From: Strigops habroptila
Taxonomy: Eukaryota > Chordata > Aves > Psittaciformes > Psittacidae
Assembly (NCBI RefSeq): GCF_004027225.2
Contig: NC_044277.2
Location: 27,232,995 to 27,296,994, forward strand
Direction: 5' to 3'
Length of the DNA stretch: 64,000 nucleotides
Both the position numbers and the translations under genes were made by a program. The notes under the pieces are model-generated. The model was not told the origin of the DNA. It saw nothing but the letters and a program-made list of their open reading frames with translations, and did not search any database. Each line of letters opens with the position of its first letter. The stretch's first letter is position 1. Positions 14,370 through 28,200 of the stretch are shown here, one piece after another.

Positions 14370-14503
14370 TTCTTAACATACCAGAAATACGAGAAAAATA
14401 CCTATCTTATATGCCTTCTAAGATGCTACAACAGATTAAAGAAGAAATAATAAATTCTTTTGATAGAAAGTGCCCTGAACATACTATGTATCTTAAAGAA
14501 TAG
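14370..14503 (+). other. Exon-like stretch, unrecognised (low confidence)
   Basis: A pyrimidine-rich stretch ending in ctatag|T (14369) precedes 44 open codons ending in TAG at 14503. The frame reads LNIPEIREKYLSYMPSK, then a lysine/glutamate-rich helix-like piece ending in MYLKE. The composition looks like a terminal protein-coding exon, but I recognise no family, see no partner exon nearby, and a chance open frame is a fair alternative. Confidence 0.2.
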
Positions 14504-17500
14504 GGAAGGATGCAAATCATTCAGGGCAGCAAATGCTTCAAAGTTCCATCTGATATGATTGACAAAGGTCCATTGACTTCAGTATTGAGTAAGTATTTAA
14601 TTGTCTTCTGGAATAGCAGTGCTCCACTTTCTGCTTTGCAGAACACTGGACATTTTGAGCACCCTGGCAATGAAATGGAGAAAGCTGCCTGGATACTGTA
14701 GGTAAAGGTTATGCAGAAAATTACTTTCTTAAATTAAAAATGTTCTCCCAGTGAAAATAAGTTTTGTGCAAAAATGATGGTATGGTTAAAGTATTTTTTA
14801 TTTATACTCTTAATTTCATGGCAACATTACTAGTACTTACACATTTCCAGGGGAATATTGAGATTTAAAATAAGACATCTGAAAAATGATTTTATGGGAG
14901 AATTTGATAGATTTTCTATAAGGATATCACAGAAAGAAGAGAAAGTTGCTTTATTTGGAACGGTGTGGAATAAAATAATACTGAAGTTTCCAAATTATTT
15001 CCATTTCTGTGTAAGTGTAACATTATATGCCAGTGAGGGCATATTCATTAAGGCCTGATCCTTGTGGAACTTGATAGTACACCTATTAACTAGAAGTACA
15101 TAATCAATTTCAGTGTAATTGCAGTTAAAATCAAACGTATGCCTCACTGCCCACCCGAAGTAGAGCCTAAGGCTAACTAGATCTTTGGTATGGTTTGGGT
15201 AATATTCTTAGAGGAGCCATCAGAGTCAGCACCCGGTGAAGAGCAAAGGAAGGCGGCAGGTTGACTTACGACAGAGGTGCCTGAATGTCAGACAAGGTCT
15301 TTGGGCAGGGAGGAAGATTTTGGCTGGCTTCCAACACAAAGGGAAGAAGGAAAACAGTGTCCACAGCACTTATCTGAGAGCAAGGGACTTGGAGGAGCGG
15401 GAATTAGATGGATTTGTACATAATGCAGGAGCAGCAAACAACGCAGAGAATTCTACAGAGTATTGGAATTAAACTTTGGGTCTATTGTTCATATAGTTTT
15501 GAAATCACTGGGGGATTGGTGTGTTTGAGGAAATAATGCCACAAGAAAATCTAAAATTTCACCATAACAATTAATATTTTCCTTATATTTTCTGTAAAAT
15601 TGACAGCATTATTTTAAAGAGCCTGTAAGCATGACTGAAAATCTGTTTTACCCAGGGAGTTAGATCTTAGCTCTATGCTACAGAGACAGTCCCTGGTACT
15701 TCAGGATTCAAAGAAGGCAAATAGTTTTCCACACATTATGAGCACCATTGCTGAATATTTATTTGGCATGTAAAGATAATTCCATGTATGAAACCTTGTG
15801 GTATTGGGCACTTAAAAAATCCTAACCGTAAAAACAGGTGTGTGTGTGGGTGAGATCTAATTCTACATGGGTGGTGAACATTTCATAGCATATGTCAAAG
15901 ATTGACTTCTGATAGCTTTAAAAAGAAACAAATTCCAGAAGGCAACTCTTTTGTTCCTTTGTATTTTTCTTAAAAGAAATGGGCTGTCCTTCTCTTTCAA
16001 CACTTTATCATTAGCCTCAGAAATCACTTTGCAATTAATGAAAGTCTGAATTCTTCATGTTCACTGAGCAAAACCTTAATATAAACAAACAGTTACTGCA
16101 AACTCATTACATGGTAATTAATAATGCAAGCCTAATTTATAGCTTGTTAATATCTGACATACATCTGTAACAGACAAGATTCTGTTCTCACCGTTGTCTG
16201 CCTGTTGCTTAAACTTGTACACTGGAAACTCAACAGTCAGCATTGGTCTAAAGTAAATCAAAAGCAATCTGCAGTAACTATTTTAGTGAAGCCTTTTGTC
16301 TGAAGCAGCCAAAAGCAACAGTCATGGTCTTTCTTTAGATTTTGGACAGATAGAAAGCTTATTAGGTTTCTCAGGCCATTTACATTTCTGAATCTCAAAA
16401 AGTTAAACCAGAAGGAGAGAATCATCTTCCTGCCAGAACCCAGATCAGAGAGGTTGCCTGCAGCAGCAAAATATTCAGTAGGTGTTTTCATGAACGGTCC
16501 TGAAGAGGCAGGGACAAATATCCTACAGTTTCCCCTGAGTAACTGCATAATGCTCCAGGGAAGCAATGCCTTGGTAATCCTGTGTGAGTCAGCATTACAG
16601 TGCGTAGGAGAATTGTTCTCTTTTTTACAGCTCACCATATAAATTGGAAAATAATTTGCAAGAAAAATGTTTTCAGATTTACAAGTGCAAACTTCTGTAG
16701 AATTTTTTTTAAGATTTCCATTACTTTTGCTGCATGATGGAGGTTTAGATATACATACTGTAGGTATGAACATGGCATTATAACTTCTGCTGTGCATTGG
16801 GAATGGGAAAGGAAAATATAATTTACTACACCTGCTCTGTACTGAGAGGGAAGAAAAGATGAGTTTTAAGAAGATTTTAATTCAGTCTACTTCATTTCCA
16901 GAGCTCTCCTCAAATGTATGCTATAAATACCATCCCTGAGAGCATTGCCAGGTTTAAGAGAAAAGCAGGGATGTAACAGAGCCTCCAAATCCCTGTCTTT
17001 TCTCTGGTGCATCCAACTTGTCCTTTAATGCCTAGTGTCTTCTAATTGTTCCCTGTACCAGAGGAACTACAGGAAATGCTCCAGGAATTGTGACAGAGCA
17101 ATATATTTTCCTCCTACTATTTGTTGTGTCTAATTATTTATATTGATGACTAGTTACATTTCCAGTAGGATATGCATCTCAAACTCCTTATGTTTACATC
17201 CTCACCCCTATTACATTAGTGTGTAATGGTATTACTACATTAAGGTAGTCTATCCATCACTAAATTATGCATGTAGTCAGTAGCTGTTCTGATTAACTAT
17301 ATGCAGATATGGGTTGAATTACAATGGAAAGTTACCTTTGTACATACAGTAAGGGATGACTTTATTAGTGTTATTTACACTTGAAAAGGAAGGGCTTTCA
17401 GAAAGAAATATTGGTTGGGTTTTTTCCCCCTGGAAAATGGCACTGTAGGAAATCAGAATTAGTCTTGTGAACAGTGATGAAGAATCACCCAGAAAGCTAT

Positions 17501-17669
17501 TCCACTTTCTGTTTATCACTCTACCTATGGCCTACCTTTTATCGGACTGCATCACATAAACCACTTGAGACTTACATGTGTCCTCACACTGTAACAGATC
17601 AGCTTGCACCCTCGTTCACATTTCTTTAAAATTTATTTTAATGTAACTTGCAAAACTTTCTTCTCTGGA

Positions 17670-17942
17670 CTCTTCATCTGGGACTGTAGTGGTAGGACAA
17701 GGGGTAATGGCTTCAAATTTAAACAGGGGAAGTCTAGATTGTATATAAGGAAGAAGTTCTTTACTGTGAGGGTGGTGAGGCACTGGAATGGGTTGCCCAG
17801 GAAGTTGTGAATGCTCCATCCCTGGCGGGTGTTCAAGACCAGGTTGGACAGAGCCTTGAGTCCTGCCCATGGCAGGGGGGTTGGAACTAGGTGATCTTAA
17901 GGTCTTTTCCAACCCTAACTATTCTATGATTCTACAATTCTA
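17670..17942 (+). mobile_element. CR1 LINE 3' fragment (about 270 bp)
   Basis: Good match to the CR1 3' region. It has the GGACAAGGGGTAATGGCTTC block, the AAGGAAGAAGTTCTTTACTG block, then GGTTGCCCAGGAAG, TTGGAACTAGGTGATC and the terminal TTCTATGATTCT repeats. It is 5'-truncated. Open frames overlapping it (17604-17810 plus and two on the minus strand) are CR1-derived and not genes. Confidence 0.93.
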
Positions 17943-18397
17943 TAAAAGCAGACTTTTGGATTTTGAAGAAATGTGCATCCATGTGTATGTGTCTGATAAG
18001 GATTTCATGAAGCAATAGCTGACAAAGCTCAAGGCATCATCACTGGTAGAGATAAAGAGAAATTTTACAAGTGTTTTCTTACTAGCCCTGTACAACCTTT
18101 CCTGCATTCTATCGTGTTTGCCTCTATCATGATTTGGAGTATGCCACAGGAATAGAGCACACATAGGCCAAGTTCTAAATGAAAACCATATACTATGCCA
18201 GTGTCACTAATGACAGCTTGCAAAGGAAACTAATTCTGTTAATGCTGTTTAGGTAGCAGCAGTGGCAGTGCATTTCCTAGATAGTTAAATTTCCTGACAA
18301 AAGCAATTTGGAAAATTTGACTCTGGTGAAAAGACAATTTCCTCTGGAATTAATGTAGTAATAGTGAGGTTTCTATAGGGAATTATAAAGCTTTGAT

Positions 18398-18445
18398 CTT
18401 GTCTACCTTTCTCCTTGTCACCTTGTCTACCTTTCTCCTTGTCAC
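18398..18445. repeat. Perfect 24-bp tandem duplication
   Basis: The CT-rich unit beginning CTTGTCTACCTTTCTCC at 18398-18421 is repeated exactly at 18422-18445. Confidence 0.95.
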
Positions 18446-19191
18446 CTTTGGTTTTCCAAAGCCATTCTAAATTCTAAAATAATATATTGAAAAAATAAGC
18501 AAAAAGGAGATTTCTTACTGAAAAGTGAATGTAGTAAATATTACTGTGTTTCAAAGTTTCCCCCATAAGCTGAGCAGAACTGAAGAAATGCAGCCTATCG
18601 AAAAATCCATGGGCACAGACTAGGACTTTTCATAAGTGCAGTACCTCACTGGGCTATGGAGCGGTCTGAGTGAGGCTAGACGTGAGTTAACTGCTCAGCT
18701 TACCTACAGCATATCAGCTGCTGCAGAGCGTTCAGATCATTAAGTACTGATCCCAGGAGTATCAGTGAAAAGATTGTTGTTTACTGGAATGTGCTTAAAA
18801 GCCCTGCATGCTGGTGCGTTATCATGTTTAATGATACTCAGGATTTGTAACCTTTTTACGTGCATGGGTAAGCCTTTTGATTTTCTTTAGCAGTTGAGGA
18901 GTCGGGGTTACGTAAAGATAAAACACTATGCAATATAAATAACATATATGGTGCTTCCATATATCATTTTTTATATTAGATATTTCATGTAGCTGTTGTC
19001 ATGTAATGTAGACCTTTAACAACATGGCTCAGTGTATTTTCACTGTGTTTACTTCTCTTTCCAGATCTTGAACCCTTCCTGTTCTGAGCCTGAGACTCAA
19101 TGATCCTTCTCATGTTTTGGGATCACGTCTGCCATCCATTCTTGTATTTCTACCTTACTGCTTGCCCCATGGGCAGCCACAAACATTGTCA

Positions 19192-19237
19192 TCTGGATAT
19201 AGGTATAAATGGTCCTCTGGATATAGATATAAATGTC
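19192..19237. repeat. Imperfect 24-bp tandem duplication
   Basis: TCTGGATATAGGTATAAATG at 19192 recurs at 19216 with one change (AGAT for AGGT). Confidence 0.9.
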
Positions 19238-22026
19238 TATCTGCCACAGCCATTGAACTCAGATTGTGGACTAGGTTCAATATTTGTTTTTCCTCCTTCT
19301 TTTTGGACCTTAACCAGCACTGACACTTCACCGTGGTTACAATCTTCAGACTCACTTTTTTAACGTATTTACAGCCTCATGTGTCATGATTGAATAGAAT
19401 TAAACTTCCAGATACTGGAAAAGCTCATGTTCTTTTGAATTAAAGATTAAAAATATTAATGCAGGTTACAAAAGAAAGAAAGAAGACTGGGAGATATTTT
19501 TGTATTCATTAGTATAATCTTTATGGTCCGCACTCTCTCATGCTGTCTTTTTAATTTGTGATTACAAAACACATGACCTATTTGAGCATTCAGACACATA
19601 TACCTAATGCACGGTTCTGACTATTTTATTCAGTATCAGTATAGCATCAATAAGTAACCTTGTATACAAATTATCATAACTACCTAATTATCATTAGTCA
19701 GAACATGATCTCCCAGTGTCAGTAGTGAAATGAAAAAGATTAAACTTATTCCCTCTGTATCTATCAAGAAAGTGAAATCTAAAGGCCTTTTAATTTATTA
19801 GTGTTGGGTGTTTTACACTAAAAGCCATGGATCCCCGATTATCTTCTGGTGTAAAACAAGTAAAAGGCTGACGTTAATGAATTTGCTTTACTCTAGACTG
19901 GCTAAGGTAGCAGACAGCAACTGGTTCTTAAGCAAATGCCATTGTAGGCATTGCTATAATCTTATTTTTCATTCAGTTCTTAAATGAGTGAGATATTACT
20001 TCATTTCCTAGACTTGCATCTTAACAGTGATAACTCTTTTACTTGTATAACCCCTCAGAACAGAGCTTGAATTGAACCTGCAGGCCTCTATTAGCCTGTG
20101 TTTTGCGACAGGAAAAATTCTTGCACAACTACATATAAATCTTTCACTCTTTCCTTTAAATTACCTTTTCGTTTGCATCCTAGATTATGTTTATCAGAAG
20201 CTTGAGAAATTAAAGATGGTGAGTCAGATAGTGTTCAGCACTACATGTTATACTGGAAGGCTCATGTATTGTGCAACAGCAACACATTTTTCAGGTCTTC
20301 CTAAGCTTTATTTTCAATTCTGTTGTTTCCCTGCTGTAATAACAAGACTATATTGCAGTGAGGAACACCACAGGGTTATATCAAGGAGATTTCTATTAAA
20401 TCATAGTGGATGTATATAGATAACAAAACAAGAATTCTGCTGGAAGATAAATCCTATTCTCAAAAGCCAGGTCATTACTAACTTAAATTCGACATGAGCT
20501 AGGGAAGATCTACCAACCACGTTAAAGTAATTTCAAAAACATCTGATCATGAGAAATATTTACTGGTTTATTTTTTAAACTGAATAATGGGGTTTGAATT
20601 AAAAATACATCACATTCATGAATAACATGTAAGGTGGCATCATCAATCTTACAGCATGGCTGTTTAATAGTATTGGGATATATAACTGTAAAATAATAAC
20701 ATTAAGATTTTATACTTTTAACAGTCTAAAGTTCCTCCTATCTGTAGATAGCCCTTATTTACGGAGTTGAGAGCAAATTATTAAGGAAGCATGAAAAAAC
20801 ACTCAAACATATAGAACACATGCAGTTTTTTTCAAAAAGTTTTTCCACTTATTTAGGTCTCTCTGTTTGCCTTCTGCCAGAAAACATAGGTGATTCAGGC
20901 AATCTTCAGACTATCCCACTTTCATTCTTCCTCTTGATTACGTAGCTTTCTAGATTAACATTGAGACATTCTTAACTTCTATTTTAACTAAAAAAAAATA
21001 AAATCTTTTGCATAACAATTGAATCCTACTTTATCCTTCCAATTCTTGGATTTAATTTTATCCCTTCTGCCTGTGTTTTTACAATACCACTCTGCAATTA
21101 AGAAAAATGGGAATCTAACACCTAACAAGTTCTATAAAATATTGAATTGATGTAGTGAAGCTACAGGTTCACTCCAACTGGATATTTAATTGTGATAGAC
21201 AAAAGAAAGATGAAGAGGAATAAATATTATTTATGCCTTACAAAGATGTGAAACTTCATTCTTTTTATATTTAATTACGTGACCTAAGCTATAGTTCTTT
21301 ATGAGAATTTCAGCATCAGCACAGTTGTTCCAAGATTATCAGCTATCAAATAATAGTTTACCTTTTGCCATCATTTTTTCTCTTTAGTTCTTAGCCATTA
21401 CATATTGTTCCATACATTGAAAATATTACAAAGGTCAGAATACTTCTTAGTCACAAAACTAAATAGTGAGAGATTCTCGGGCATTACTGTATTGTTATTT
21501 TAAATGTATTTTAAGTGTAACATTTTTAAGCACAGTGCGTTTACTAGTTACACTGTGTTTTTCTTGCATTCATTTGGAAATCAGAGTGTACGTGTGTTCA
21601 TGGTGACTAGTTCTGTATCACTGCAGATTGTGGAAGCAGAAATGGGTTTTTCCTGAAACCTCTCAGTTAGTGAAGGTTCAAAATAATATTTTTTTCTTAA
21701 AAAAGTTTCCCATTTGAGAAAAGTTGACTAATGATCTCCTGTTGGGATTACATATTGGAACAAATTTGTTAAGCTTACCTAAAGTAAGAGGACACAAGCT
21801 AATGTGTCTGGTATAAATGAATTCATTTTCCTTTGTAAACAAAGAAGCTGAAAGTATCCAAGTATTCATTCAACTTTAACAGAAGTTTTGTAACGATAAC
21901 ACCTACTGTTGATTTTCATAGCATTTTACGTTGAATAATTTCCAGCACAGTTGGGGAGCTCCATTCATAAGAGAGAAAAGCAAGTCTGTTCTAGAAAGAA
22001 GTATTAAGGAGATATATATACCCTGC

Positions 22027-22139
22027 ATAGAATAGAATCATAGAACAGAATAGAATCAGCTAGGTTGGAAAAGACCTTTTAAGATCATCAAGCCCAAACC
22101 TTTATTCTAGGAACTGCCAAGTCCACACTAAACCATGTC
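22027..22139 (-). mobile_element. CR1 LINE 3'-end fragment
   Basis: Reverse complement of the CR1 3' end: ATAGAATCATAGAA words, then TAGGTTGGAAAAGACC, AAGATCATCAAGCCC and CTGCCAAGTCCACACTAAAC, typical of a CR1 subfamily. Confidence 0.92.
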
Positions 22140-22629
22140 AATACTAATCTTATAGTGGTTTCTATTTTTCCTTAGACTACAAAGTTAAATGATTAACAGT
22201 TCTATTTACTGGCTAATTACTGAAACAATGCACTGGAATGCAAGATGTTTTTCAGAGGAAGTGAAGGTTTAGGAGTTTTTCTTTAGTTATAGGGTACCAG
22301 AAAACAATCGCAGTTTGCAGTAGATTACAGACTAAGTATGAGCAAAAAATCTTCCACTGTAGCTAAGGCAGGCAAATCTGACTCTGGATTGAATTCACAG
22401 GAGCTGAAAATGATGTGGGAGGTAATTATTCCTTCCACTTGATTCCAGTAAGATGGGAAATATTTTTCTCCCTTCTGTTGCTGTAAAATGTTATTGTAAA
22501 GAAGATGATTATAAATCATTCTTCAGGCCAATGGGGTAAGAAGAAACATAAATTAGCTTGAATTTCACCAAAAGTGATCTTAGTATAAAAGAAGGCTTCT
22601 GTTTGCCTGTTAATGCACTGAAAGTACTC

Positions 22630-22780
22630 TCCTATGGAAGTTGTAAAGTCTCCTTCACTGGCGTATTTAATAAGGTTAGACAAATATCTGTCAGGGAATT
22701 ATCTTAACACAGACCATTGACCAGCTTCAGTTCAAAGGACTGGAGCAGATGGTCTTCCAAGGTATTTCTGTCTTCTATGC
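22630..22780 (+). mobile_element. Old CR1-like 3' fragment
   Basis: Divergent match to a CR1 3' region: GAAGTTGTAAAGTCTCC, TTCACTGGCGTATTTAA, TAGACAAATATCTGTCAGGG, GGACTGGAGCAGATGGTCTT. It is much more decayed than the other copies and lacks a clear tail. Confidence 0.6.
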
Positions 22781-25210
22781 ATCCGATTGAGTTTACCACC
22801 AGCTGGATCTCTTCTTGTTACACTTGCCATTGCCATAAATTTCTTTTTGTTGTAAAAACTTCATGTTTATAATACTTTGAGTGTACAGAGATTCAATGAA
22901 CTTCCTGTTACTTCAGTAATCTGACTGCTGCATTTCTGGGATAAATCTTCAGTGCCCCTCTCTAATTACATGTTCAAGTCTGAGCTGAGATAAAGTCAAA
23001 GCATGAGCAACTGAGATCCCTGGTGTCCAGTGCAAAGGCTGACTCTTTGCTTCTCTCCTGACTGTGCTCCTACCACCAGAACCAGCAGCCTTCTGCTGCC
23101 AGATATCCCATCTCTTCCTTTGGGCACCAGGGATCAAAAAAGATGTGCTATTTTCAGAGTTTCTCCTGTAATACAAGCATGACATAGAGTATGAAACTGC
23201 TACTTTTAAACTCCTCAAGGCATTTGGGGAAAGGTTCTTGGAAGCATCAATGTTTCTTTGGATGTGTTACTGTGCTACAGTGGCTCCTCCTAGTACAGTT
23301 TGCCACAGTCTGAGTGGTGCCTGCAGGCTCTCTGTGACCTGGTCCATCAGGCTGCCTGACCACAGCATCGGTAGGGACAGCCCCACACGTCCAACCTACC
23401 TCATAACACGCCTTACATCGGAGGTGCAGATGATGACAGCTGAGAGCAATCCTTGCTAATTCCATGGAGAGATGACATCCGGGATGCTCTCCCTTGCCAT
23501 CTGCACACAATCCCTGGCATGTCATCTCAATGCTGAGCATAAGAAAGCTACGGTCACCAGAGGTCTTAAGACTCTTAGTCTGAAAAGTACAGAAGTAATT
23601 AACTGGGACTTCAGCTTGTCTTTGCTATATTAGTCATCAAAATGCAGCATTTTGCTTTGCCTTATTTGAGAGTAGTCCAGATCCACAGTCACTCGTGCTC
23701 ATTAGCAAATTCCCTAAACTTTTACCAGAAATGCCTAATTTTTAGCAATTTGCAGGGGCCAGTTGATGCATAACTCTCTCAAGCTTTGTAGATGAGGTCC
23801 CCTCCATCCCTCTTTCTAAACTGACAAGCATTTTCAGTCACATCTATCAGAAAAAGGCCCTGCACAAGATACAGAGGCTGGTTGTAGTGGCAGTACCTCA
23901 GATCTTTAATGACCTCCAATAGTTTAAGCCCTGACAGAAGGAGGAACAAGAGTAGAACACATTTTCTAAGAGAGTACCTGATAGTAGGCTGGAGTGGAGT
24001 GCTCTTAACTTCCACTTTCCAGGTAATAATTTAAATATTCATAAGGTCAGCAGAAGGAAAGAAGGACAATGAGATTAACACTAAGTGGCTAAGCCTTACG
24101 TTTCTTGTGGTACAGAGTACTTCTTTTCAAATATTTAAATTTCTAATTGGAGGAGAAAGAAGGAAGTGAGATTATTCTCCCAGAAGAGAATCATAAGAAA
24201 GCCATGAGCTATACTGACGTGTTCACGCTTGTCTATTTTCTAGGGCACAATGAATATTTAACGAGTTTACAAGGATGGATATAGCTTCTACAAGAGCAAC
24301 TGAGAAGGGTAGCATTGGCTCCAGTGGTTTGGGAGTGGAAAATGTGGGCTCAACCAACCCTATAGCACAAGAATGAAATCTGCTCTAGTTTACTTTTTGC
24401 ATAAATAAACATATAAGTCCACCTATATGATAAGGCCACACTTTGTGAGAAAGGATTGACAGAAAGGCCTTACAGGAAGGTGCAGTTGGGTGGTTTGAAA
24501 TCAATATGGGAGGCAGGGAATGCCCCACAGGCTAGAAATGTGATCTAAATCCTATCAGTTTCTGTTGGCTAACATGTGCCACCCACTTAGCTTGCTGGCT
24601 TTGGGGGAATCGTATGCCTAGAGCCTACATTTTTGCATGCATCACATGTGAAATAATGCACACAACTAGCTACACAGCTCAGGGCTGAGGTATTCTAACA
24701 GTTGGGTCCTTTAATAGGCAGGTTAAAATTCCTTGCGAGCCTAGCTCTGGATTTCACATTTTCAGTCTCCATTGTAGATGGCTGTATTTCAGGAAGGAAA
24801 GACAGAAGAATTGTTGCTACTTTATATGGTTGCTAAGATGTCAAAGTTTCTGGACATCTTCCAAAGCAGAGTATTAGCTCAGTAGGTCAGTTGCCAAGAA
24901 AATTGCTTCTTGTACATACAGGTTTTACTCTTGTGATTCATGGTGTCATTATTTCAATGGATGTAGCTGTCATGAGAGATTATGGGCAGATTTATACTGT
25001 CCTTCCGGTAATATGAATCCAGGGAGCTGAAATCTTGAATGGGAGCTAGTATTTATAATCTGGTCAAATAAAACTTAAGCACCAATTAAGGTCCAGGTGA
25101 GCCCTCCTGATAGATGTTATATGTAACTGAATGGCTAACTGGCCTGAAGCCATTCAAGCTGGTTGTTTCAGGGCTATATATAGAAGCCTTTTCTCAACAG
25201 TCACAAAATT

Positions 25211-25234
25211 ATGTGGCCACAAATGTGGCCACAA
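25211..25234. repeat. 12-bp perfect tandem duplicate with palindromic core
   Basis: ATGTGGCCACAA is present twice in a row; each copy holds the 8-bp palindrome GTGGCCAC. Confidence 0.95.
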
Positions 25235-28200
25235 GTCCACACTGGAGAGGACTGTCTGCAGTCATGCGCATGAAAGCAACTCTTTCCTAGCAGTGACTCT
25301 TTGAGTACTCAGACACAGAGCTAGACGTTTTCAGTGTTTATTCAGCTTTTCAGGGGAAGACAAACAGGTCCTTGTCAAAATGAAAAAATGTTGGAAGAAA
25401 AGAAAATGTTTGTTTAAAAAAAGACTGTCATTTAGAAAAATGAGCTTGAACAAAGCTTCTCAACTTCTCAGAACTTTCTGAAAATGAGTGATTCAGTTCC
25501 ATATGAAAATATTGTATCAAAGACAAGAATATTATCTTTAATTGCTTCTCCACCATCCCATTTCTGACTCCTCTCCAGAGTTTGAGAAGCAGTCGGCATG
25601 AGCGGGGTGAATCATCTGCACTGTGTACAGCCCTGTTTGGCAGGCTGCAAACAACCATCTCCTGGGAATACTCTCCAGTTTGCACGTTTATCCCTACTGG
25701 AGGCCCTAGCTAAAATAAGGAACACCACATTTGCAATGTGCATTTATTCACTTCCTGACAAAATAAGAGTAGATGAATATAAAATAGTCTTTGAGAGGTG
25801 GAAGGCAGGATGTTTGGGGAATGGGGATATCTGAAGAAGAATCTTTTAAAACTTTCTGAAGTCCGGTGAAAAGCATGAGGCAGAAGTGTGGTCAGCAGAG
25901 GACTTTATGTGGAAACTTGTTGGACTCCTTGCAGGAGTCAAAGGTTAAATCCAGGGTGAACTCACTTAAGCAGAGTTTATTCCTTCTTCTAATTTGGGAA
26001 GTTTACTCACTTCTCATGTATGCCAAATAAGAAAGTTTATCCACACTTCTTTTTCTGTTACTCAGTTGTTTGCAGAGTCACTAACCTTTCATTGTTTCTT
26101 TCTTAAGGATATTGCATTTACCCCAGCACTAGAAACTGACACTCTAGGAATTTTATAATGTGAAATATGCCAGCTACAAAGTGAAGTAACTGTAGTGGAA
26201 AAAAAAAGTCATGCTTTCTAAGAGGCTGTTGAGCAGTGTGCAGCTAAATGTGGCGAAGAACAGAATGCTTGCATTTTCCATTGATGTCAGCTCTCAGGAC
26301 ATCATCTTATAAATGGGAAAATGTCTGAAGAAGTATTGCAGACTGGCAATGAGTGGGTAGATTTAAAATAGATTAAAAAATTAATGACATAAGAGAACGC
26401 ATAGCCTGAAAGGATGATGCTTTTAATGTGTCTTTATACTCCAACTATGTATTCAGAGCTACTCTACTAAGTGTATTGGGTGGTTTTGCAATGTTTATAA
26501 CCAAAGAGCTCTGCTACATCAGTTCTACAACCCAATTATTTTAATTGTTCTGATGGGCAGGTAATTTTAAGGTTCTTTTTCGTTTTTGAAGTCCTAATAA
26601 ATAGATAATCAGCATGAGCACATCTCTGATCACTCTTCTGTGACTATCTGAGGTTACCTGATCTAGATAGATGGAATGACATTAGTTCTGTTGCTTCCAA
26701 GTTTGTCTCATTGAATCAGTCTGTTCCCTTCTTGGCAGTCTGCTTTCTATATATTACACCCTGTTACAGAACACATTGGACTCTGAACTGCCAACTCTAT
26801 CTAAAATTACATGAAATCTCTGTTACCTGGGATAGTTCATTCACAATGTGAAAGTCATCTTTAAATGCTCTGAATGTCTCTGATTCTCTCAAATATACAC
26901 TTGATTCCCTAATCCAGTGATTATTTCTTCTAATGACATGGAAGGGAACACATGAGAAGACCAAAAATGTTAATGATGGCTCACAAGGGGAAATTTCCAG
27001 CAGCAGTTTGATCAAGAGAATCTAAGTCAGTTCCCATTTAAGACCAGGAATAAATTGCAGAGCTCTTTTTAGCTATTCCAGCTTGTGACTCACTGTGCAA
27101 AGCAGTGCTGGCTCTAAGCTATCTCTCTGTTTCACCCAGCAATAGAACTAGCCCAGGAGCTAAAGAGCAGCAGGATGTAGGGAACTATCAGCTATAAAAA
27201 AATCTCACAATTTATGGAACTTTTTAAAATAATTAACTGAAACACCAAAAATACAAAGTTTGGTGGTTTTTTTGGGTGGTATTTTTTTTTTTTAAGAGGC
27301 TTCTCATTTTCCCTTATTTCTTCTCCAAATTAAATTTACCACAGAAAACATAGCCATTTTTCAGTTCATTGTAGGTTGACAAAAATGTGCTGATTACTTC
27401 TTTGCTTTAGCCTTCATTTTCTTTCATTCCATGAAGGGCTGACATCTTTCGTTCCCCCAAAGGAAGGGTTCTGGATTAGCTAGGATGAGACATTCTCATG
27501 GAAATATTCAAATATGTGCTTATTATCTGGTATGTCTTTACACATTTTTAGAGCTCGCTAAGTCATACAATACTCCATTCTCCTGTGGAAAAGCCAGTCT
27601 ATAATCTTACTTTCCCTCATTTTGTGGGAGACTCTAAGTCAGTTGAGATATGTTCAAAGGGTGTGGGCAATTTAGGTCAAAACCAGGGATGAGGTAAGAT
27701 GCTTTGTAATTTATGCTTTGCTGAGTGGGTGTAAATTATATGGGATGGCTAGACCCTGTGAGTTTCTGGTAGTCACTGTCCTGAACAAAATCCAGCTGGT
27801 TCATGTCAGTGTCTAGAGAACAGCAGCCAGTCTCCGTGCTCTCTTTCCTGTGCTGAGGGGCACTGGCTAAGCCATTGAAAAAAAAAAGTTTTCAGATTCC
27901 CTGAAACCACCTGGCTTTACATCAGAGCAGGAGGGAGAAGAGGATCTTAGAGGTCAGCTGCCTGTGCAACTATATGTCTTCTCTCTCCTATGAGAAACAT
28001 CCACCAAGGGCTTCCCATTCCTGGAAATGCATGGATTTAACAAACCTCTGGCACCTTCAGCTGTAAAAACAGAAAATAACTCTGTCTCTTGTGTGTTACT
28101 GACAGGAATCTCTCACACCATTCTTCCCCAGATCTCAAATCTTAAGGATATTCTGCTCCACAAGAGCCAGATGGAGAGATAACTGTCATTATTCATTGCA

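Larger units (their letters stand above)
7313..17669. other. Intergenic; no gene recognised
   Basis: Contains a TA/CATA microsatellite (7738-7830), a poly-A tract (12019-12032), a poly-T tract (13031-13049) and an exon-like stretch at 14370-14503. The longest open frame, minus strand 16258-16797 (179 codons), has no family resemblance and is near what chance allows in this much DNA. Otherwise I see nothing. Confidence 0.55.
17943..22026. other. Intergenic; no gene recognised
   Basis: Holds two short direct duplications with 24-bp spacing (18398-18445 and 19192-19237). No open frame resembles a known protein. Confidence 0.6.

Noticed and set aside
16258-16797. 179-codon minus-strand open frame, longest in the intergenic part
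   Set aside because: No recognisable motif or family. About one frame of this length is expected by chance in this much sequence, and there is no promoter or splice context.
17604-17912. Open frames at 17.6-17.9 kb on both strands
   Set aside because: They lie largely within the CR1 3' fragment.
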